Assembly (NCBI GenBank): GCA_013390605.1
Contig: JACAUB010000001.1
Location: 2,764,884-2,828,883 of the forward strand
Direction: 5' to 3'
DNA length: 64,000 nt
Origin: Bacteroidota bacterium
GTDB lineage: Bacteria > Bacteroidota > Bacteroidia > Bacteroidales > Cfx3-03
Every line of letters begins with the position of its first letter. Position 1 is the stretch's first letter. This document shows, piece after piece, positions 20,947 to 31,280 of this stretch. Below the pieces are notes generated by a model. It did no database searches. It was not told the DNA's origin and saw only the letters and a list, made by a program, of their open reading frames with translations. The position numbers and the translations under genes were made by a program.

Positions 20947-21273
20947 TTATCTGTATTGAAGACCTAGCCAAAGGTGAATATAACATGCAAAATCACCTAT
21001 AATCAATCTGTCTTGACCTAATTGTTGACGCCAGGATCCATCTTCGCCATGAGTTTGTTGATTCCTACTCATTATATTGCATTTATCGATAAAAGCATTA
21101 TGCGATCGGGTACGTTCATCTTCAGCCTGTTTTCGATCTTCCACATTCATAAAATGCCAGTCAGTTCTGATACGGGCATACCGAACAGCCGAAACAAACA
21201 AACTATTTTTCAATTCAACCAGTTTACTTCCTTCAATTGCTTGAAAACATATTTTTAAATCATTATCAATCAT
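20947..21273 (-). CDS. Conserved-looking small soluble protein of unknown function
   Basis: The 108-residue protein has no signal, membrane segment or known catalytic motif. It is rich in charged and aromatic residues, with SLFVSAVRYARIRTDWHFM, ERTRSHNAFIDKCNIMSRN and GQDRLIIGDFACYIH segments that look evolutionarily constrained rather than random. The frame uses normal codons and begins with a good ATG. It is isolated: the gene to the left points the same way but is 490 bases away. I recall similar proteins in Bacteroidota genomes but no assigned function. Confidence 0.6.
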   Translation of the reverse strand: MIDNDLKICFQAIEGSKLVELKNSLFVSAVRYARIRTDWHFMNVEDRKQAEDERTRSHNAFIDKCNIMSRNQQTHGEDGSWRQQLGQDRLIIGDFACYIHLWLGLQYR

Positions 21274-21488
21274 TGCTATAGTTTTAAAAATAAAAAAAAA
21301 TCTCTAAAAAACTGGTATCCTATTTATTTCAACAAATAGAAAGCCACTTTTTTCTTAAAGATAAGCCATTTAATTCGAAATTGCAAGTCTGATTTTTTTC
21401 TTGCTTCACTCATCCAAGAGATGAGATTAAGTGTATATATTTGAATTAACCATTTTAAACAAATTCAACTTCAATAAACAAGTATCAA

Positions 21489-22052
21489 ATGAAAGTAGAA
21501 CAGACTACATTTATTTCAAATTTCAGCTTTTTAAACTTACTAGAGAATAACTATGTACACATTATCGTCTGTACGGTAGCGGTCTATTTCTTCCTTATCC
21601 TGGCTATTCGGTTGTTTGGAAAAAAAGAACTTGCCCAATTATCTGTATTCGACCTTGTATTTATATTACTGATTAGCAATGTCGTCCAAAATGCAATGAC
21701 AGGTCCTGACACTTCACTATCGGGAGGTATTGTAGGTGCTGCCTCATTATTCATTGTAAACTATATATTGAAATATCTGGAATTCCGTTTCCCTATATTT
21801 GGGAAAGCGATACAAGGCGAGGCCTTGATTTTAATTTTTAAAGGTAAGGTTAATAACAATAATCTTAGAAAAGCAAAGATCTCTATGGACGAGATAATGG
21901 AAACTATCCGAGAACACGGCGTTACCACTATAGCAGAAGTTGATCTGGCTGTATTGGAAGTAGATGGCAATATCAGTGTATTGTCAAATCAATATAATCG
22001 AAAAACATCGCGCCGAAGAAGAGCACATAAAATAATCACGAGAGAACAATAA
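21489..22052 (+). CDS. DUF421/YetF-family membrane protein
   Basis: The 187-residue protein has three membrane segments (about residues 24-45, 52-70, 76-95) preceding a small cytoplasmic domain, as in YcaP/YetF proteins. Family marks are AIRLFGKKELAQLSVFDLVFILLISN and GAASLFIVNYILKYLEFRF, then EALILIFKGKVNNNNLRKAKISMDEIMETIREHGV. The physiological role of this family is poorly defined. It converges with the PL8 gene, their stops 10 bases apart. Confidence 0.85.
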   Translation: MKVEQTTFISNFSFLNLLENNYVHIIVCTVAVYFFLILAIRLFGKKELAQLSVFDLVFILLISNVVQNAMTGPDTSLSGGIVGAASLFIVNYILKYLEFRFPIFGKAIQGEALILIFKGKVNNNNLRKAKISMDEIMETIREHGVTTIAEVDLAVLEVDGNISVLSNQYNRKTSRRRRAHKIITREQ

Positions 22053-22061
22053 TACGCTGTC

Positions 22062-24050
22062 TTATTTTTTTGTGATATATTCCAGCACTTCTTTTTTATT
22101 CTCATCCAACAGAACAGACCCAGTCCTTTCGTTTGGAACAGAATACCATGTTTTCCTTGTATTCCCTTTACTTGTGATAATAACCAGACAAGGCTGATGT
22201 ACCCGAATCGTTGTTTCATTGCTTTCTTTTAAATCAGCAGGTGTATAAAAGACAGCCATAATACAATTATCAACTTGAATTGCCTGAAGCGCTTTTGTAT
22301 TCGACAAAATTTTCACCGGGAGCTGCTTTGACATCACTTTTGCCAACTTCAATGAACTATTAGGCTTTATTATGAATGCATAATGATCATTCTTCTGGTG
22401 AGAAATGGCAATTGAAGCAACTGAATCGTTGGTTAACTGACTTCCCCACTCTTCATTAATTGATTTCCAATCACCCTTTTTGGAAGCTACTGATATAACA
22501 ACATCTTGTTGTTCAGGGAACAAGTAAGCAATACTATCATGCCAACACCATTGTCTATCTGGTGAAACGACTAATTCTTTATGATTACTATAACATTGAT
22601 TTACAGTAGTCATTACATTTTTCGTTTGTGAAGATTCAATACCCGCTCCAAGCTCTACAACCATATCATTTACAAAGAAATAACTCTTAAAAGCTTTTAT
22701 TCCTTCACGGTTATATTTCATAGCACTAACACCGATTTTAGTATTCGATACCATGCCGGTAAAATCTGATATATTATTACTTTTAAAACAGTGTGAAGGA
22801 TCCAATGTAGTATCGCATGTAATACCTGGTAGCATTGTCCAGTTCCACAAAGGTTCTATGTTCTTATATTCCTTCCCTGTACGCTGGATTAAACAAACCC
22901 CATCGTTTAAAAAAGCACCTTTCAGGTTTTCAGTATTAATAGACTCTACCTTATAGACAAAAGGATCGTGCATTTTAACACTCATCATATACGTCCCGGC
23001 TTTTCTATAAATCATATAGTCACTCCGCCAAAAATCTTTTATGCCATTAAGCGGACAAGTTGGATTAAAGCCATCTAATCCAAAATCACAAGCATTAACC
23101 CCTTTAGCAGATTTTATCAGGTTGAAATCGTCATTAAGAGTTACACCTCTCTTTGACTGATAATTAGGCCTAAGCTGACGTCCAATAGCCGTAATATCCA
23201 TATTCCCCTTAAAGACAGTCCACCGTAAACCTTTTGAACAATAATCGAATAGTATCTTTTGTTTTTCAGCTGCAAAAGCATAGGCTGTATTTGAATTGAC
23301 TGACCACCAAAAAAGCAAACTATTTACAAAATGAAGTCCATAATTACCGAATTGAAGCATCGGTCCATGCTGATGAAACGAATAATCAGGTTGTATTCCT
23401 TCTTTTGTAGTTATCTCGATCAATGATTGCATATTGATAATTGCCTGTTCGTACATCATCACATCATTGTTTACGATTGCAATTCGAGCTTCAATATCAT
23501 GCTGCCATATTTTATTTTGTCCGGTTGGATTTTTTTGTTTAACGCGTTTCAATAAAACATCATTCAGAAAAGCCAGCTCTTCTTTTGAAGCATCTTTATC
23601 AAGTAAAACCATTAAACTGGCATAGACATAAGGTACATTAATTTGATTGTGCCACCAATTTACACAAATGAAATCATTCTTCATCCAAAAGGCTAAACCC
23701 TTATGGATAGCTTTGAGATATTCCGGATCATTATTCTTATGGTATGCCCGATAAATAAGCATCAACCGGTATAAATGCATAGCAGGATACCAGGCACTCT
23801 TAGATTTTGATTGATAATCTATATCACTCCAGCTTCCATCATTCCCTATTGACTTAAAAAATCCAATCCCATTTGTTCTATGTTTAATATCATCGGTGAG
23901 GTAGATGCTTTGCTCTGTGGCATAAACAGTGTCTGAAACTAATAAAGATCTACATTTTAGTTTTATTGCACTAATATTTTCAGGTTGATTCTGCGAAATT
24001 CCATTCAGTGATATGAACAAAAATAAAAATACGACACCTATAATCTTCAT
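22062..24050 (-). CDS. Polysaccharide lyase family 8 (chondroitin AC/hyaluronate lyase-like), secreted
   Basis: The 662-residue protein has a signal peptide (about residues 1-19) and an alpha/alpha-toroid followed by beta domains. Catalytic-region signatures of PL8 are readable: NWWHNQINVP (the conserved Asn-bearing helix), PDYSFHQHGPMLQFGNYG with the catalytic His and Tyr, and AIGRQLRP with the conserved Arg. PL8 enzymes cleave uronate-containing polymers such as chondroitin, hyaluronan or xanthan by beta-elimination. The exact polymer is not decided. No PUL partners adjoin, though a GH20 hexosaminidase gene lies 2.6 kb away and could act on released amino-sugar oligomers. Confidence 0.82.
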   Translation of the reverse strand: MKIIGVVFLFLFISLNGISQNQPENISAIKLKCRSLLVSDTVYATEQSIYLTDDIKHRTNGIGFFKSIGNDGSWSDIDYQSKSKSAWYPAMHLYRLMLIYRAYHKNNDPEYLKAIHKGLAFWMKNDFICVNWWHNQINVPYVYASLMVLLDKDASKEELAFLNDVLLKRVKQKNPTGQNKIWQHDIEARIAIVNNDVMMYEQAIINMQSLIEITTKEGIQPDYSFHQHGPMLQFGNYGLHFVNSLLFWWSVNSNTAYAFAAEKQKILFDYCSKGLRWTVFKGNMDITAIGRQLRPNYQSKRGVTLNDDFNLIKSAKGVNACDFGLDGFNPTCPLNGIKDFWRSDYMIYRKAGTYMMSVKMHDPFVYKVESINTENLKGAFLNDGVCLIQRTGKEYKNIEPLWNWTMLPGITCDTTLDPSHCFKSNNISDFTGMVSNTKIGVSAMKYNREGIKAFKSYFFVNDMVVELGAGIESSQTKNVMTTVNQCYSNHKELVVSPDRQWCWHDSIAYLFPEQQDVVISVASKKGDWKSINEEWGSQLTNDSVASIAISHQKNDHYAFIIKPNSSLKLAKVMSKQLPVKILSNTKALQAIQVDNCIMAVFYTPADLKESNETTIRVHQPCLVIITSKGNTRKTWYSVPNERTGSVLLDENKKEVLEYITKK

Positions 24051-24115
24051 TGTAATAATTTGAGTTTTAAGAAGGGCCTTTCAAGATTAAAGACGCTATG
24101 ATTAATATTGATAGA

Positions 24116-24123
24116 CAAAAATA
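24116..24123 (-). promoter_or_regulatory. Possible -7 promoter element for the PL8 gene
   Basis: Minus-strand TATTTTTG fits TAnnTTTG and lies 65 bases before the start codon at 24050. No -33 TTG at the expected distance. Confidence 0.35.
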
Positions 24124-24200
24124 GTTATTCAGTGTTTATGATTTCTATTATTTTGAAAATCTATTTTAAAACTATAAAACGGCAATAAAGAATTAAAATT

Positions 24201-26206
24201 TCAAACAACATCTTCAACCTTCACTGAGGTTTTGGGCAGTGTAAAACAGAAATTACTTCCTTTCCCTAACGTACTCTCTGCCCGAATATTTCCACCATTT
24301 ATTTCAACAAACTCCTTACAGATAATCAAACCAAGACCTGTTCCTTTTTCACCCGAAGTACCCATGGTTGATTGAGAAAAATTTATTTTAAAAAGATTGT
24401 TAAGATTATCATGACTAATACCTAATCCATTATCAGCAATTGATATTTCAATCTCTTTTTCAAAATCATGTGCTGAAATCGTGATAACTCCATCTTTAGG
24501 TGTGAATTTTATAGCATTGTTTATAAGATTTAATAAAATAATTTTCACCATATCTTTATCAGCATACACAACAGTAACTGGAGTAACAAGATTTCTTATA
24601 TCTATTTTTTTTGAACCAGCTATATTATTCAAAATATCAATTTGATAACTAACAATTTCAAATAGATTTAAACTGATAGGTTTTGCTATTATACCTCCCG
24701 TCTGGGTGCGTGACCAATACAATAAATTTTCTAAAAGAAGGAATGCAGTTTCAGATGAATCTTTAATTTTTTTAATAAACGCTTTATGTTGCTCATCACT
24801 ATACTGATCATACTCATTTATTAATATCTCTGAGAAACCCAGAATTGAATTAAACGGTGATCTTAAATCGTGTGCAATTATATTGAACAATCGATCTTTG
24901 GTATCATTAGATATTTTTAATTTTTCAGAATAATCCAACAATTGTAAATCAGCTTTTTTACGTTGAGTAATATCATGCTGTATAGCTAAAAAGCCAAATA
25001 TCTCGTTTGATTCACCAAGGATTGGATTGACTGATGTTTCAATATTTACAACAGATCCCTCTTTTGTTTTATTTTCTATTTCCTTAACAACCAATTCTTT
25101 CTTTAAAAGATGCTCCCAAAATTCACGATAAAACGAGTTATCGAGTGTTCCCGATTTAAGAATCCGAGGGTTCTTACCTAGCACCTCCTCTTTTGTATAT
25201 CCGTAAGTCTTTTCAAAAGATGGGTTTACATACAGAATATTACCATCAATATCTGTCATAAATATCACTTCATTCGATCGTTCAATTCCTAACTTAAACT
25301 TCAATAACTCTTTCACAGCAAGTTTACGTTCAATTTCAACCTCATTTGCTCGTTTAAAGACATTCCGTGATATCCTTATTACGATAATAATAGTAACCAC
25401 TACCATAAAAAGTGTCAGTAGGGCCACTAACAGAGCTGAATTTATTCCGGAATGACGAGTGAATATAACATTAAGAAAACCTTCAACCAGTAAACCGAAA
25501 ACCACAATCGGAAGAATTGATCTAAGAATTCGTGCATTTGCAGTTTGTCCTGTAAAATAACACATTGGGAATGCCTTTTCCCCAGATAATGCAATTAAAG
25601 CACATCCCAAACTTAAGAAACCTATTGCAGTGGGTGCTGCTAATGGTGTTATATGTCCTGAATATAAAAATGGAGTTCCAAAAAGGTAGCCTAAACAAGC
25701 TACAAATGCAGCAAACGTGATAAACAGCCCGATGCAGAAACAATTTTTAGAACAGAATCACTATTCCTACTTTTAAGTTTTAATAATACCGTAACACCAC
25801 TTAAGAAGAAAAGAAGACCCGTATAAGGCGACATTTGATTAACCGCGAAATTTTTTAATCTGGTAGTTGATGGAAATAATATTGTATCAAATGTAAGATC
25901 TACATTCAAAAAATACTCAATAAATTGCAAACTACAATAAAGAGAGAGGATCGAAACAAGAATAACTAACTGTTTTTCATACCCCTTACTTAAAAGATAT
26001 GTACTATTCATAAAAAACAAGCCGTAAAGGGTAAAAACAATTGCTGTGGCAGGAGCCATCGGGATAAAATCACTACGAATACTTGAGAGTACAGGAATAT
26101 GTAAAAGCCAACCAGTCAGTGCAAATAAACCGATCAATATAATGATCAATCCTGAAACGACTTGAATTGCCCCAAAACTTGATTTCTCAGCAAAACTCAT
26201 AATCAT
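24201..26206 (-). pseudogene. Membrane-bound PAS sensor histidine kinase, broken by a single frameshift
   Basis: Two frames make one gene. The first (26206 down to about 25745) encodes four membrane segments and then runs out of frame to a stop at 25700. The second continues with FCIGLFITFAAFVACLGYLFG, four more membrane segments, a PAS domain (FMTDIDGNILYVNPSFEKTYGYTKEEVLGKNPRIL), HisKA (IIAHDLRSPFNSILGFSEIL) and HATPase (NLINNAIKF, DNGLGIS, GTGLGL) to 24201. Adding one base in the A5 run (T5 on the plus strand, 25744-25748) joins both frames cleanly. The kinase half has an internal ATG at 25610 but would lack half its membrane domain. Either a recent inactivation or a homopolymer sequencing error. 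Confidence 0.85.
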
Positions 26207-26618
26207 TCGTATATCGTATAATATTCTTAATAAAAATAATCAATATAATTTATACATAATGCACTACCAGATTTTTTTATAAAAACAGCTGGTAGTCTTT
26301 AATAAAATAAGTAAAAATCATTCCCAATTAGAAAACACATATCATTTAAATAATGTTTCGAATCTAAATTAGAATAATATATCGACAACAAGAAAAGTTA
26401 AATTAATAATGATATTCGTATTAAAATAAAGTACCAAATTAGTAAAAAAACAAAGACTAAAAATAATTCTTTGCATTGCACTAATTATTATATTTGAAAA
26501 TTAAATAATAATTCTTTTGAAGTTTGCTACAGTTTTTAAAATATCATTGAATAATAGCACTTCGAAACATTATTATTGATTATTACAAACAAATTGCCTA
26601 ACCAACATTACATCCGCT
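26207..26618. other. 412-base divergent intergenic region
   Basis: Lies between the divergent kinase and GH20 genes and should carry both promoters. On the plus strand TATATTTG at 26489-26496 is a perfect -7 match, with TTTG at 26470-26473, only 15 bases upstream, so the pair is imperfect. Otherwise AT-rich without structure that I can support. Confidence 0.4.
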
Positions 26619-28508
26619 ATGAAAAACATTATTTTTTTATTACTTATTCTGACCATTACAACAGTTAATGGGCAAAACAGCTCGATAAAATTAATTCCGC
26701 AGCCCGTCGAGTTGAATCAATTAAAAGGTGTATATATACTTAAATCTACTACATCTATTGGCTTCAACAAAGCAGAAAGTAAAAAAGTAGCCGAGATGCT
26801 TGTACAAAGCCTAAATATTCCAACTGGTTTCAATTTAAAAGCACTACAAGGGAAATCAGGCGCCATTCAACTTAATATAAATGAAAAGCCAAATCTTCAA
26901 CTTGGCAAAGAAGGTTATGTTATTGAAAGTAGTTCAAAAGGAGTAGTAATTAGCGCAAATGAACCAGCCGGACTTTATTATGGAACTCAAACAATGTTAC
27001 AGCTTTTGCCAAAAGAGATAGAAAGTAAAGAAACAATTAAAGGAAACTGGACTATTCCTGCAGCAAAGATTATCGATTATCCTCGTTTCGCATGGCGTGG
27101 ACTGATGCTTGATGTAAGTCGTCATTTTTTTAATAAAGATGAGGTAAAACAATATATTGCACAAATGGCAAAATTCAAATTCAACACCTTTCATTGGCAT
27201 TTAACCGATGATAATGGCTGGAGAATTGAAATAAAATCATTGCCAAGACTCACACAGGTTGGCGCCTGGCGTGTTCCTCGCGAAGGGCAATTTGGTATCC
27301 GTCCAACACCAAAACCTGGCGAACCTGCTACAGATGGAGGATTTTATACACAAGAAGATATCAAAGAAATTATTCAATTTGCCCAAGATCGTTATGTAAC
27401 CATTCTGCCCGAAATAGATGTACCGGGACATAGTATGGCAGCTGTTGCCGCCTATCCTGAATTGAGTTGTACTAAAGACACCTCTGTTAAAGTCAATCCC
27501 GGATCAGCATTTTCTGACTGGTACGGTAATGGAACCTTCAAGCTATTTGTCGATAACACCCTAAACCCATCAAACGAAAAAGTATACGAATTTTTAGATA
27601 AAGTATTTACTGAAGTGGCAGCACTTTTTCCAAATCCATATATCCATGTAGGTGGAGATGAGTGCTATAAAGGCTATTGGAGTGAGAATGCAGATTGTAA
27701 AGCATTAATGAAAAAACTAAATATCCGCCATATTGAAGATCTGCAAGGTTATTTCATGAATAGACTAGAAGGCATCTTAAAAGCTAAAGGCAAAAAGCTG
27801 ATAGGCTGGGATGAAATTCTTGAAGGTGGAATCTCACCCGAAGCTACAGTGATGAGTTGGAGAGGTATAGCCGGTGGTATTGAAGCTGCAAAGATGGGAC
27901 ATGATGTTGTGATGACCCCAACCACCTTTGCATATCTTGATTACTGTCAAGGTGACCCTACAGTAGATCCTCCCATCTATGCAAACCTCCGCGTTAATAA
28001 ATGCTATAGCTACGAGCCTGTTCCTGATGGAGTAGATGCAAAATATATTTTAGGTGGACAAGGTAATTTATGGACTGAAAATGTTCCAACCCTTCGCCAT
28101 GTAGATTATATGACCTATCCACGCAGTTGGGCTTTATCTGAAGTTCTTTGGTCGCAAAAGGAGAAGAAAGACTGGAATAACTTTGTACCCCGATTAGAAA
28201 ATCAATTTAAACGTGCTGATTTGGCAGATATAAACTACAGCCGCTCTATTTATGATGCAGATGTAAAGACCTTTTTAAAAGGTGAGAAAATGACACTGGA
28301 TATTTCAACAGAAATAAGTGATTTAACGATATATTATACATATGATGGCACCATGCCTGATAGCCATTCATTAAAATACACAAATCCAATCGTGATTCCA
28401 GAAGGGCCTATAACCATCAGGGTTATAACTTATCGTAACGGCACTCCAATTGGACACCTCATTACGTTGAAACCAGAAGAATTAAAAAGAAGAGCAGTAA
28501 AAATTTAA
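26619..28508 (+). CDS. GH20 beta-N-acetylhexosaminidase, secreted
   Basis: The 629-residue protein has a signal peptide (cleavage near NG/QNSS, residue 19), an N-terminal GH20b-like domain, the GH20 barrel and a C-terminal beta-sandwich (ISDLTIYYTYDGTMP, chitobiase C-terminal type). The catalytic Asp-Glu pair is in HVGGDECYKG; the barrel entry FAWRGLMLDVSRHF and HWHLTDDNGWRIEIK are also characteristic. It removes terminal beta-GlcNAc or GalNAc by substrate-assisted catalysis. It has its own terminator, so is a single-gene unit. Confidence 0.95.
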   Translation: MKNIIFLLLILTITTVNGQNSSIKLIPQPVELNQLKGVYILKSTTSIGFNKAESKKVAEMLVQSLNIPTGFNLKALQGKSGAIQLNINEKPNLQLGKEGYVIESSSKGVVISANEPAGLYYGTQTMLQLLPKEIESKETIKGNWTIPAAKIIDYPRFAWRGLMLDVSRHFFNKDEVKQYIAQMAKFKFNTFHWHLTDDNGWRIEIKSLPRLTQVGAWRVPREGQFGIRPTPKPGEPATDGGFYTQEDIKEIIQFAQDRYVTILPEIDVPGHSMAAVAAYPELSCTKDTSVKVNPGSAFSDWYGNGTFKLFVDNTLNPSNEKVYEFLDKVFTEVAALFPNPYIHVGGDECYKGYWSENADCKALMKKLNIRHIEDLQGYFMNRLEGILKAKGKKLIGWDEILEGGISPEATVMSWRGIAGGIEAAKMGHDVVMTPTTFAYLDYCQGDPTVDPPIYANLRVNKCYSYEPVPDGVDAKYILGGQGNLWTENVPTLRHVDYMTYPRSWALSEVLWSQKEKKDWNNFVPRLENQFKRADLADINYSRSIYDADVKTFLKGEKMTLDISTEISDLTIYYTYDGTMPDSHSLKYTNPIVIPEGPITIRVITYRNGTPIGHLITLKPEELKRRAVKI

Positions 28509-28521
28509 AGTTAAACTTAAC

Positions 28522-28570
28522 CCCGGATTTATCATTTTATTAGTCGAATGATAAATCCGGGATTTTTTAT
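28522..28570 (+). terminator. Terminator of the GH20 gene
   Basis: A perfect 15-bp stem: CCCGGATTTATCATT (28522-28536) with its reverse complement at 28547-28561, loop of ten bases, then six T. Starts 13 bases after the stop codon. Confidence 0.93.
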
Positions 28571-28663
28571 ATAGTAGTAAAGGTATAATTTTAGACTTAA
28601 GATATATTTCCGAATCGTAATTAAAGGTTCTACAATTAATCACTTTATAATTTTTTTTCTACA

Positions 28664-28698
28664 TTTTGTTACAAATCTGCTAAATGTCATTATATTTG
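28664..28698 (+). promoter_or_regulatory. Likely promoter of the two-gene kinase operon
   Basis: TATATTTG at 28691-28698 fits the -7 box, with TTTTG at 28664-28668 some 22 bases upstream, slightly longer than the 19 seen at the best sites here. It would give a leader of about 115 bases. Confidence 0.45.
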
Positions 28699-28821
28699 AA
28701 TATAACATTATTTTAACATTCCATACTTTTAGGAGCACAATAAAGCTTATTTTTTGTTAATAGGTATTTCGATATCCATAATTCTAAAGTTAATTTTAAA
28801 TTATCAGGAGAAAGAATAAAT

Positions 28822-31269
28822 ATGGAACATGAAATAGATCAAAAGATAAAAAACATGCAATCGATTACAGACCTTGCATTTCAACTTGCAGGTTTGCCTT
28901 CAAATGCTAATCTAACAGAATTTCTTTTAAAACAACTAAAAGAATATACAGGTGCTTCGCTCATCGTATATTCTGATTATAATTCTGATAATAAATCGCT
29001 TATCATTAATCATATTGAGGCAAATCAAACAATAATTGAATTGACTTATAACATCCTTGGTAAGCGGTTACTCAATACCGTTATTCCAATCTCTGAAACT
29101 ATTCGTCTTCAAATGATGGATGACATAGTTGGATTAAGAAATTCCATTACCGACGTAACATTTGGGATGTTTCCCTATCAAACATTAGACAACGCAATAA
29201 AATATCTTACAGGAATAGATCGCTATTTTGGAATTGCTTTTGTTACATCTGGAGAACTTTTTGGAACAGCCGTTATAGCGATGAAAGCAAATCAACCTGA
29301 TCCCGACAGAGACTTTCTGATTTCATTTTCACATTTAGCAGCTATTTCACTACGAAGAAAAAAAGCAGAGGATAAATTGTATGAAAGTGAAATAAAATTT
29401 GAGAAAGTATTTAGATCTAGTCCTGATGTCATCATTATTTCAGCAGTAAAAAATGGGAAGATAATTGAAGTAAATGACAACTTCAGTATTCAAACAGGAT
29501 ATTCTCGTGAAGAGTATATAGGTAAAAGTTCTCTAGAATTAAATCTTTGGGTAAACCCGATTGAACGCAATCAATATATTAATCTGCTCAAAGATCAAAA
29601 AAAAATAGAAAATCTAGAGATCGATTTTTGTAAAAAATCGGGTGAGATACGTCATGCTTTGCTTTCAGGAGAAATCATTGAACTTCACAACGAAACACAT
29701 ACCATAAGTATTATTCGCGATATTACAGAGCAAAAAAAAGCACTTCAGGAACTTAAAATAAAGGATACATTATTAGAACTTACCAACCATATGGCAAAGG
29801 TTGGAGGATGGGAGTTTGATCCGAAAACAAAACAAGGGACATGGACGAATGAAGTAGCCTTAATCCATGAACTTGAGTCCTCTCTTCTAACAAATGTTGC
29901 GTTAGGTATTAGCTTTTATCATGAAAAATACAGAGAATTGATTGAAAAAGCAATAGATGAAGCGATAACAAAACAAAAGCCTTATGATCTTGAATTAGAA
30001 ATGACGACAAAGAACAATACATCGAAATGGGTACGAACAATGGGGATGCCAATTATTGAAGACGGAAAAGTTGTAAAAATCAGAGGTATCTTTCAGGACA
30101 TTACCTTTAGAAAATTATCTGAGTTAAAAATTGAAAATGAGCGTGCCAGACTCAGGACATTGATAGAAACAATACCGGATCTTGTTTGGTTAAAAGATAC
30201 AGAAGGAATTTACCTTACTTGCAATCGCAAATTTGAACGTTTCTTTGGTGCTAAAGAACATGAAATTATCGGCAAAACAGATTATGATTTTGTATCGAAA
30301 GAATTAGCGGATAGCTTTAGAATGAATGACAGAGAAGCCCAAAAAGCAGGAAAGCCTAAAATAAATCTGGAATGGGTAACTTTTTCTGATGATGGACACC
30401 AAGAGCTTTTAGAAACGATTAAAACCCCAATGTTTGATTCCGAAAACAAGCTAATTGGAATTTTAGGGGTTGCACGCAACATTACAGAACTTCATCAATC
30501 ACAAGAAGAAATCAAACAATTACATGCAAATTTAGAACGACGTGTTGAAGAACGAACAACTGAACTTCTTGTGGCAAACAAAGAGCTAGAAGCCTTTGCA
30601 TATACTGTTTCACATGACCTTAGGGCGCCGCTCAGAGCTATTGCCGGGTTTACCCAAATTCTCACTGAAGACTTCGCAAAAGATCTTCCAGATGAGGGAA
30701 AACATATTTGTTCGGTTATCATTGAAAATACACAAAGGATGGGGCACCTCATTGACGACCTTCTAGCCTTTTCGCGTGTAGGCAGATCGGATCTAAACCT
30801 TTCAAATATCGACTCAAACAGAATTATTAATATTGTTTATCAAGAACTTACGACACCTGAACAAAGAGAAAAAATTATTTTCATCGTCGATCCACTACCA
30901 ACTGTACTAGCAGACAATGCAATGATAAAACAAGTTTGGTTTAATCTAATCTCTAATGCCATAAAATTTTCAAGTAAGTGTTCCAATCCAGAAATAAAAA
31001 TATGGTGTTATACTAAAGATACACGCACCATTTTTACTATCAAAGACAATGGTTCCGGATTTGGAATGAAATATGCCAACAAATTATTTGGTGTTTTTCA
31101 ACGATTTCATAGCAATAAAGAATATGAAGGAACTGGTGTGGGATTGGCTATTGTTCAGAGAATTATCCAACGTCATGGAGGAACGATTTGGGCAGAAGCC
31201 GAAATAAATAATGGAGCACAATTCTATTTCACACTCTCAAATGAAGTAAAAAATGAAATCAATAGCTAA
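28822..31269 (+). CDS. Soluble multi-PAS sensor histidine kinase
   Basis: The 815-residue protein has no membrane segment. Order: a GAF-like N-terminal domain (about residues 10-190), PAS at about 190-305 (VIIISAVKNGKIIEVNDNF), PAS of the PAS-3 fold at about 310-440 (GGWEFDPKTKQGTWTNE), PAS at about 445-560 (LVWLKDTEGIYLTCNRKF), a short coiled coil, HisKA with SHDLRAPLRAIAGF (phosphoacceptor His) and HATPase with NLISNAIKFSS, KDNGSGF and GTGVGLAI. It probably senses an intracellular signal. Start chosen at 28822 after a GGAGAAAG purine stretch. The hybrid kinase gene follows after 11 bases. Confidence 0.92.
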   Translation: MEHEIDQKIKNMQSITDLAFQLAGLPSNANLTEFLLKQLKEYTGASLIVYSDYNSDNKSLIINHIEANQTIIELTYNILGKRLLNTVIPISETIRLQMMDDIVGLRNSITDVTFGMFPYQTLDNAIKYLTGIDRYFGIAFVTSGELFGTAVIAMKANQPDPDRDFLISFSHLAAISLRRKKAEDKLYESEIKFEKVFRSSPDVIIISAVKNGKIIEVNDNFSIQTGYSREEYIGKSSLELNLWVNPIERNQYINLLKDQKKIENLEIDFCKKSGEIRHALLSGEIIELHNETHTISIIRDITEQKKALQELKIKDTLLELTNHMAKVGGWEFDPKTKQGTWTNEVALIHELESSLLTNVALGISFYHEKYRELIEKAIDEAITKQKPYDLELEMTTKNNTSKWVRTMGMPIIEDGKVVKIRGIFQDITFRKLSELKIENERARLRTLIETIPDLVWLKDTEGIYLTCNRKFERFFGAKEHEIIGKTDYDFVSKELADSFRMNDREAQKAGKPKINLEWVTFSDDGHQELLETIKTPMFDSENKLIGILGVARNITELHQSQEEIKQLHANLERRVEERTTELLVANKELEAFAYTVSHDLRAPLRAIAGFTQILTEDFAKDLPDEGKHICSVIIENTQRMGHLIDDLLAFSRVGRSDLNLSNIDSNRIINIVYQELTTPEQREKIIFIVDPLPTVLADNAMIKQVWFNLISNAIKFSSKCSNPEIKIWCYTKDTRTIFTIKDNGSGFGMKYANKLFGVFQRFHSNKEYEGTGVGLAIVQRIIQRHGGTIWAEAEINNGAQFYFTLSNEVKNEINS

Positions 31270-31280
31270 TACTATACGAA

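Noticed and set aside
20947-22052. Defence-island reading of the orphan genes here
   Set aside because: No nuclease, methylase, toxin or other defence motif in the neighbouring proteins; YetF-type and antiporter genes give no support.
22753-24050. Plus-strand frames opposite the PL8 gene
   Set aside because: Antisense shadows of a clearly conserved coding sequence.
25744-25760. Programmed -1 frameshifting in the kinase gene
   Set aside because: The zero-frame codons CTA AAA ATT do not form a good slippery heptamer and the A-site codon cannot re-pair; mutation or read error is simpler.
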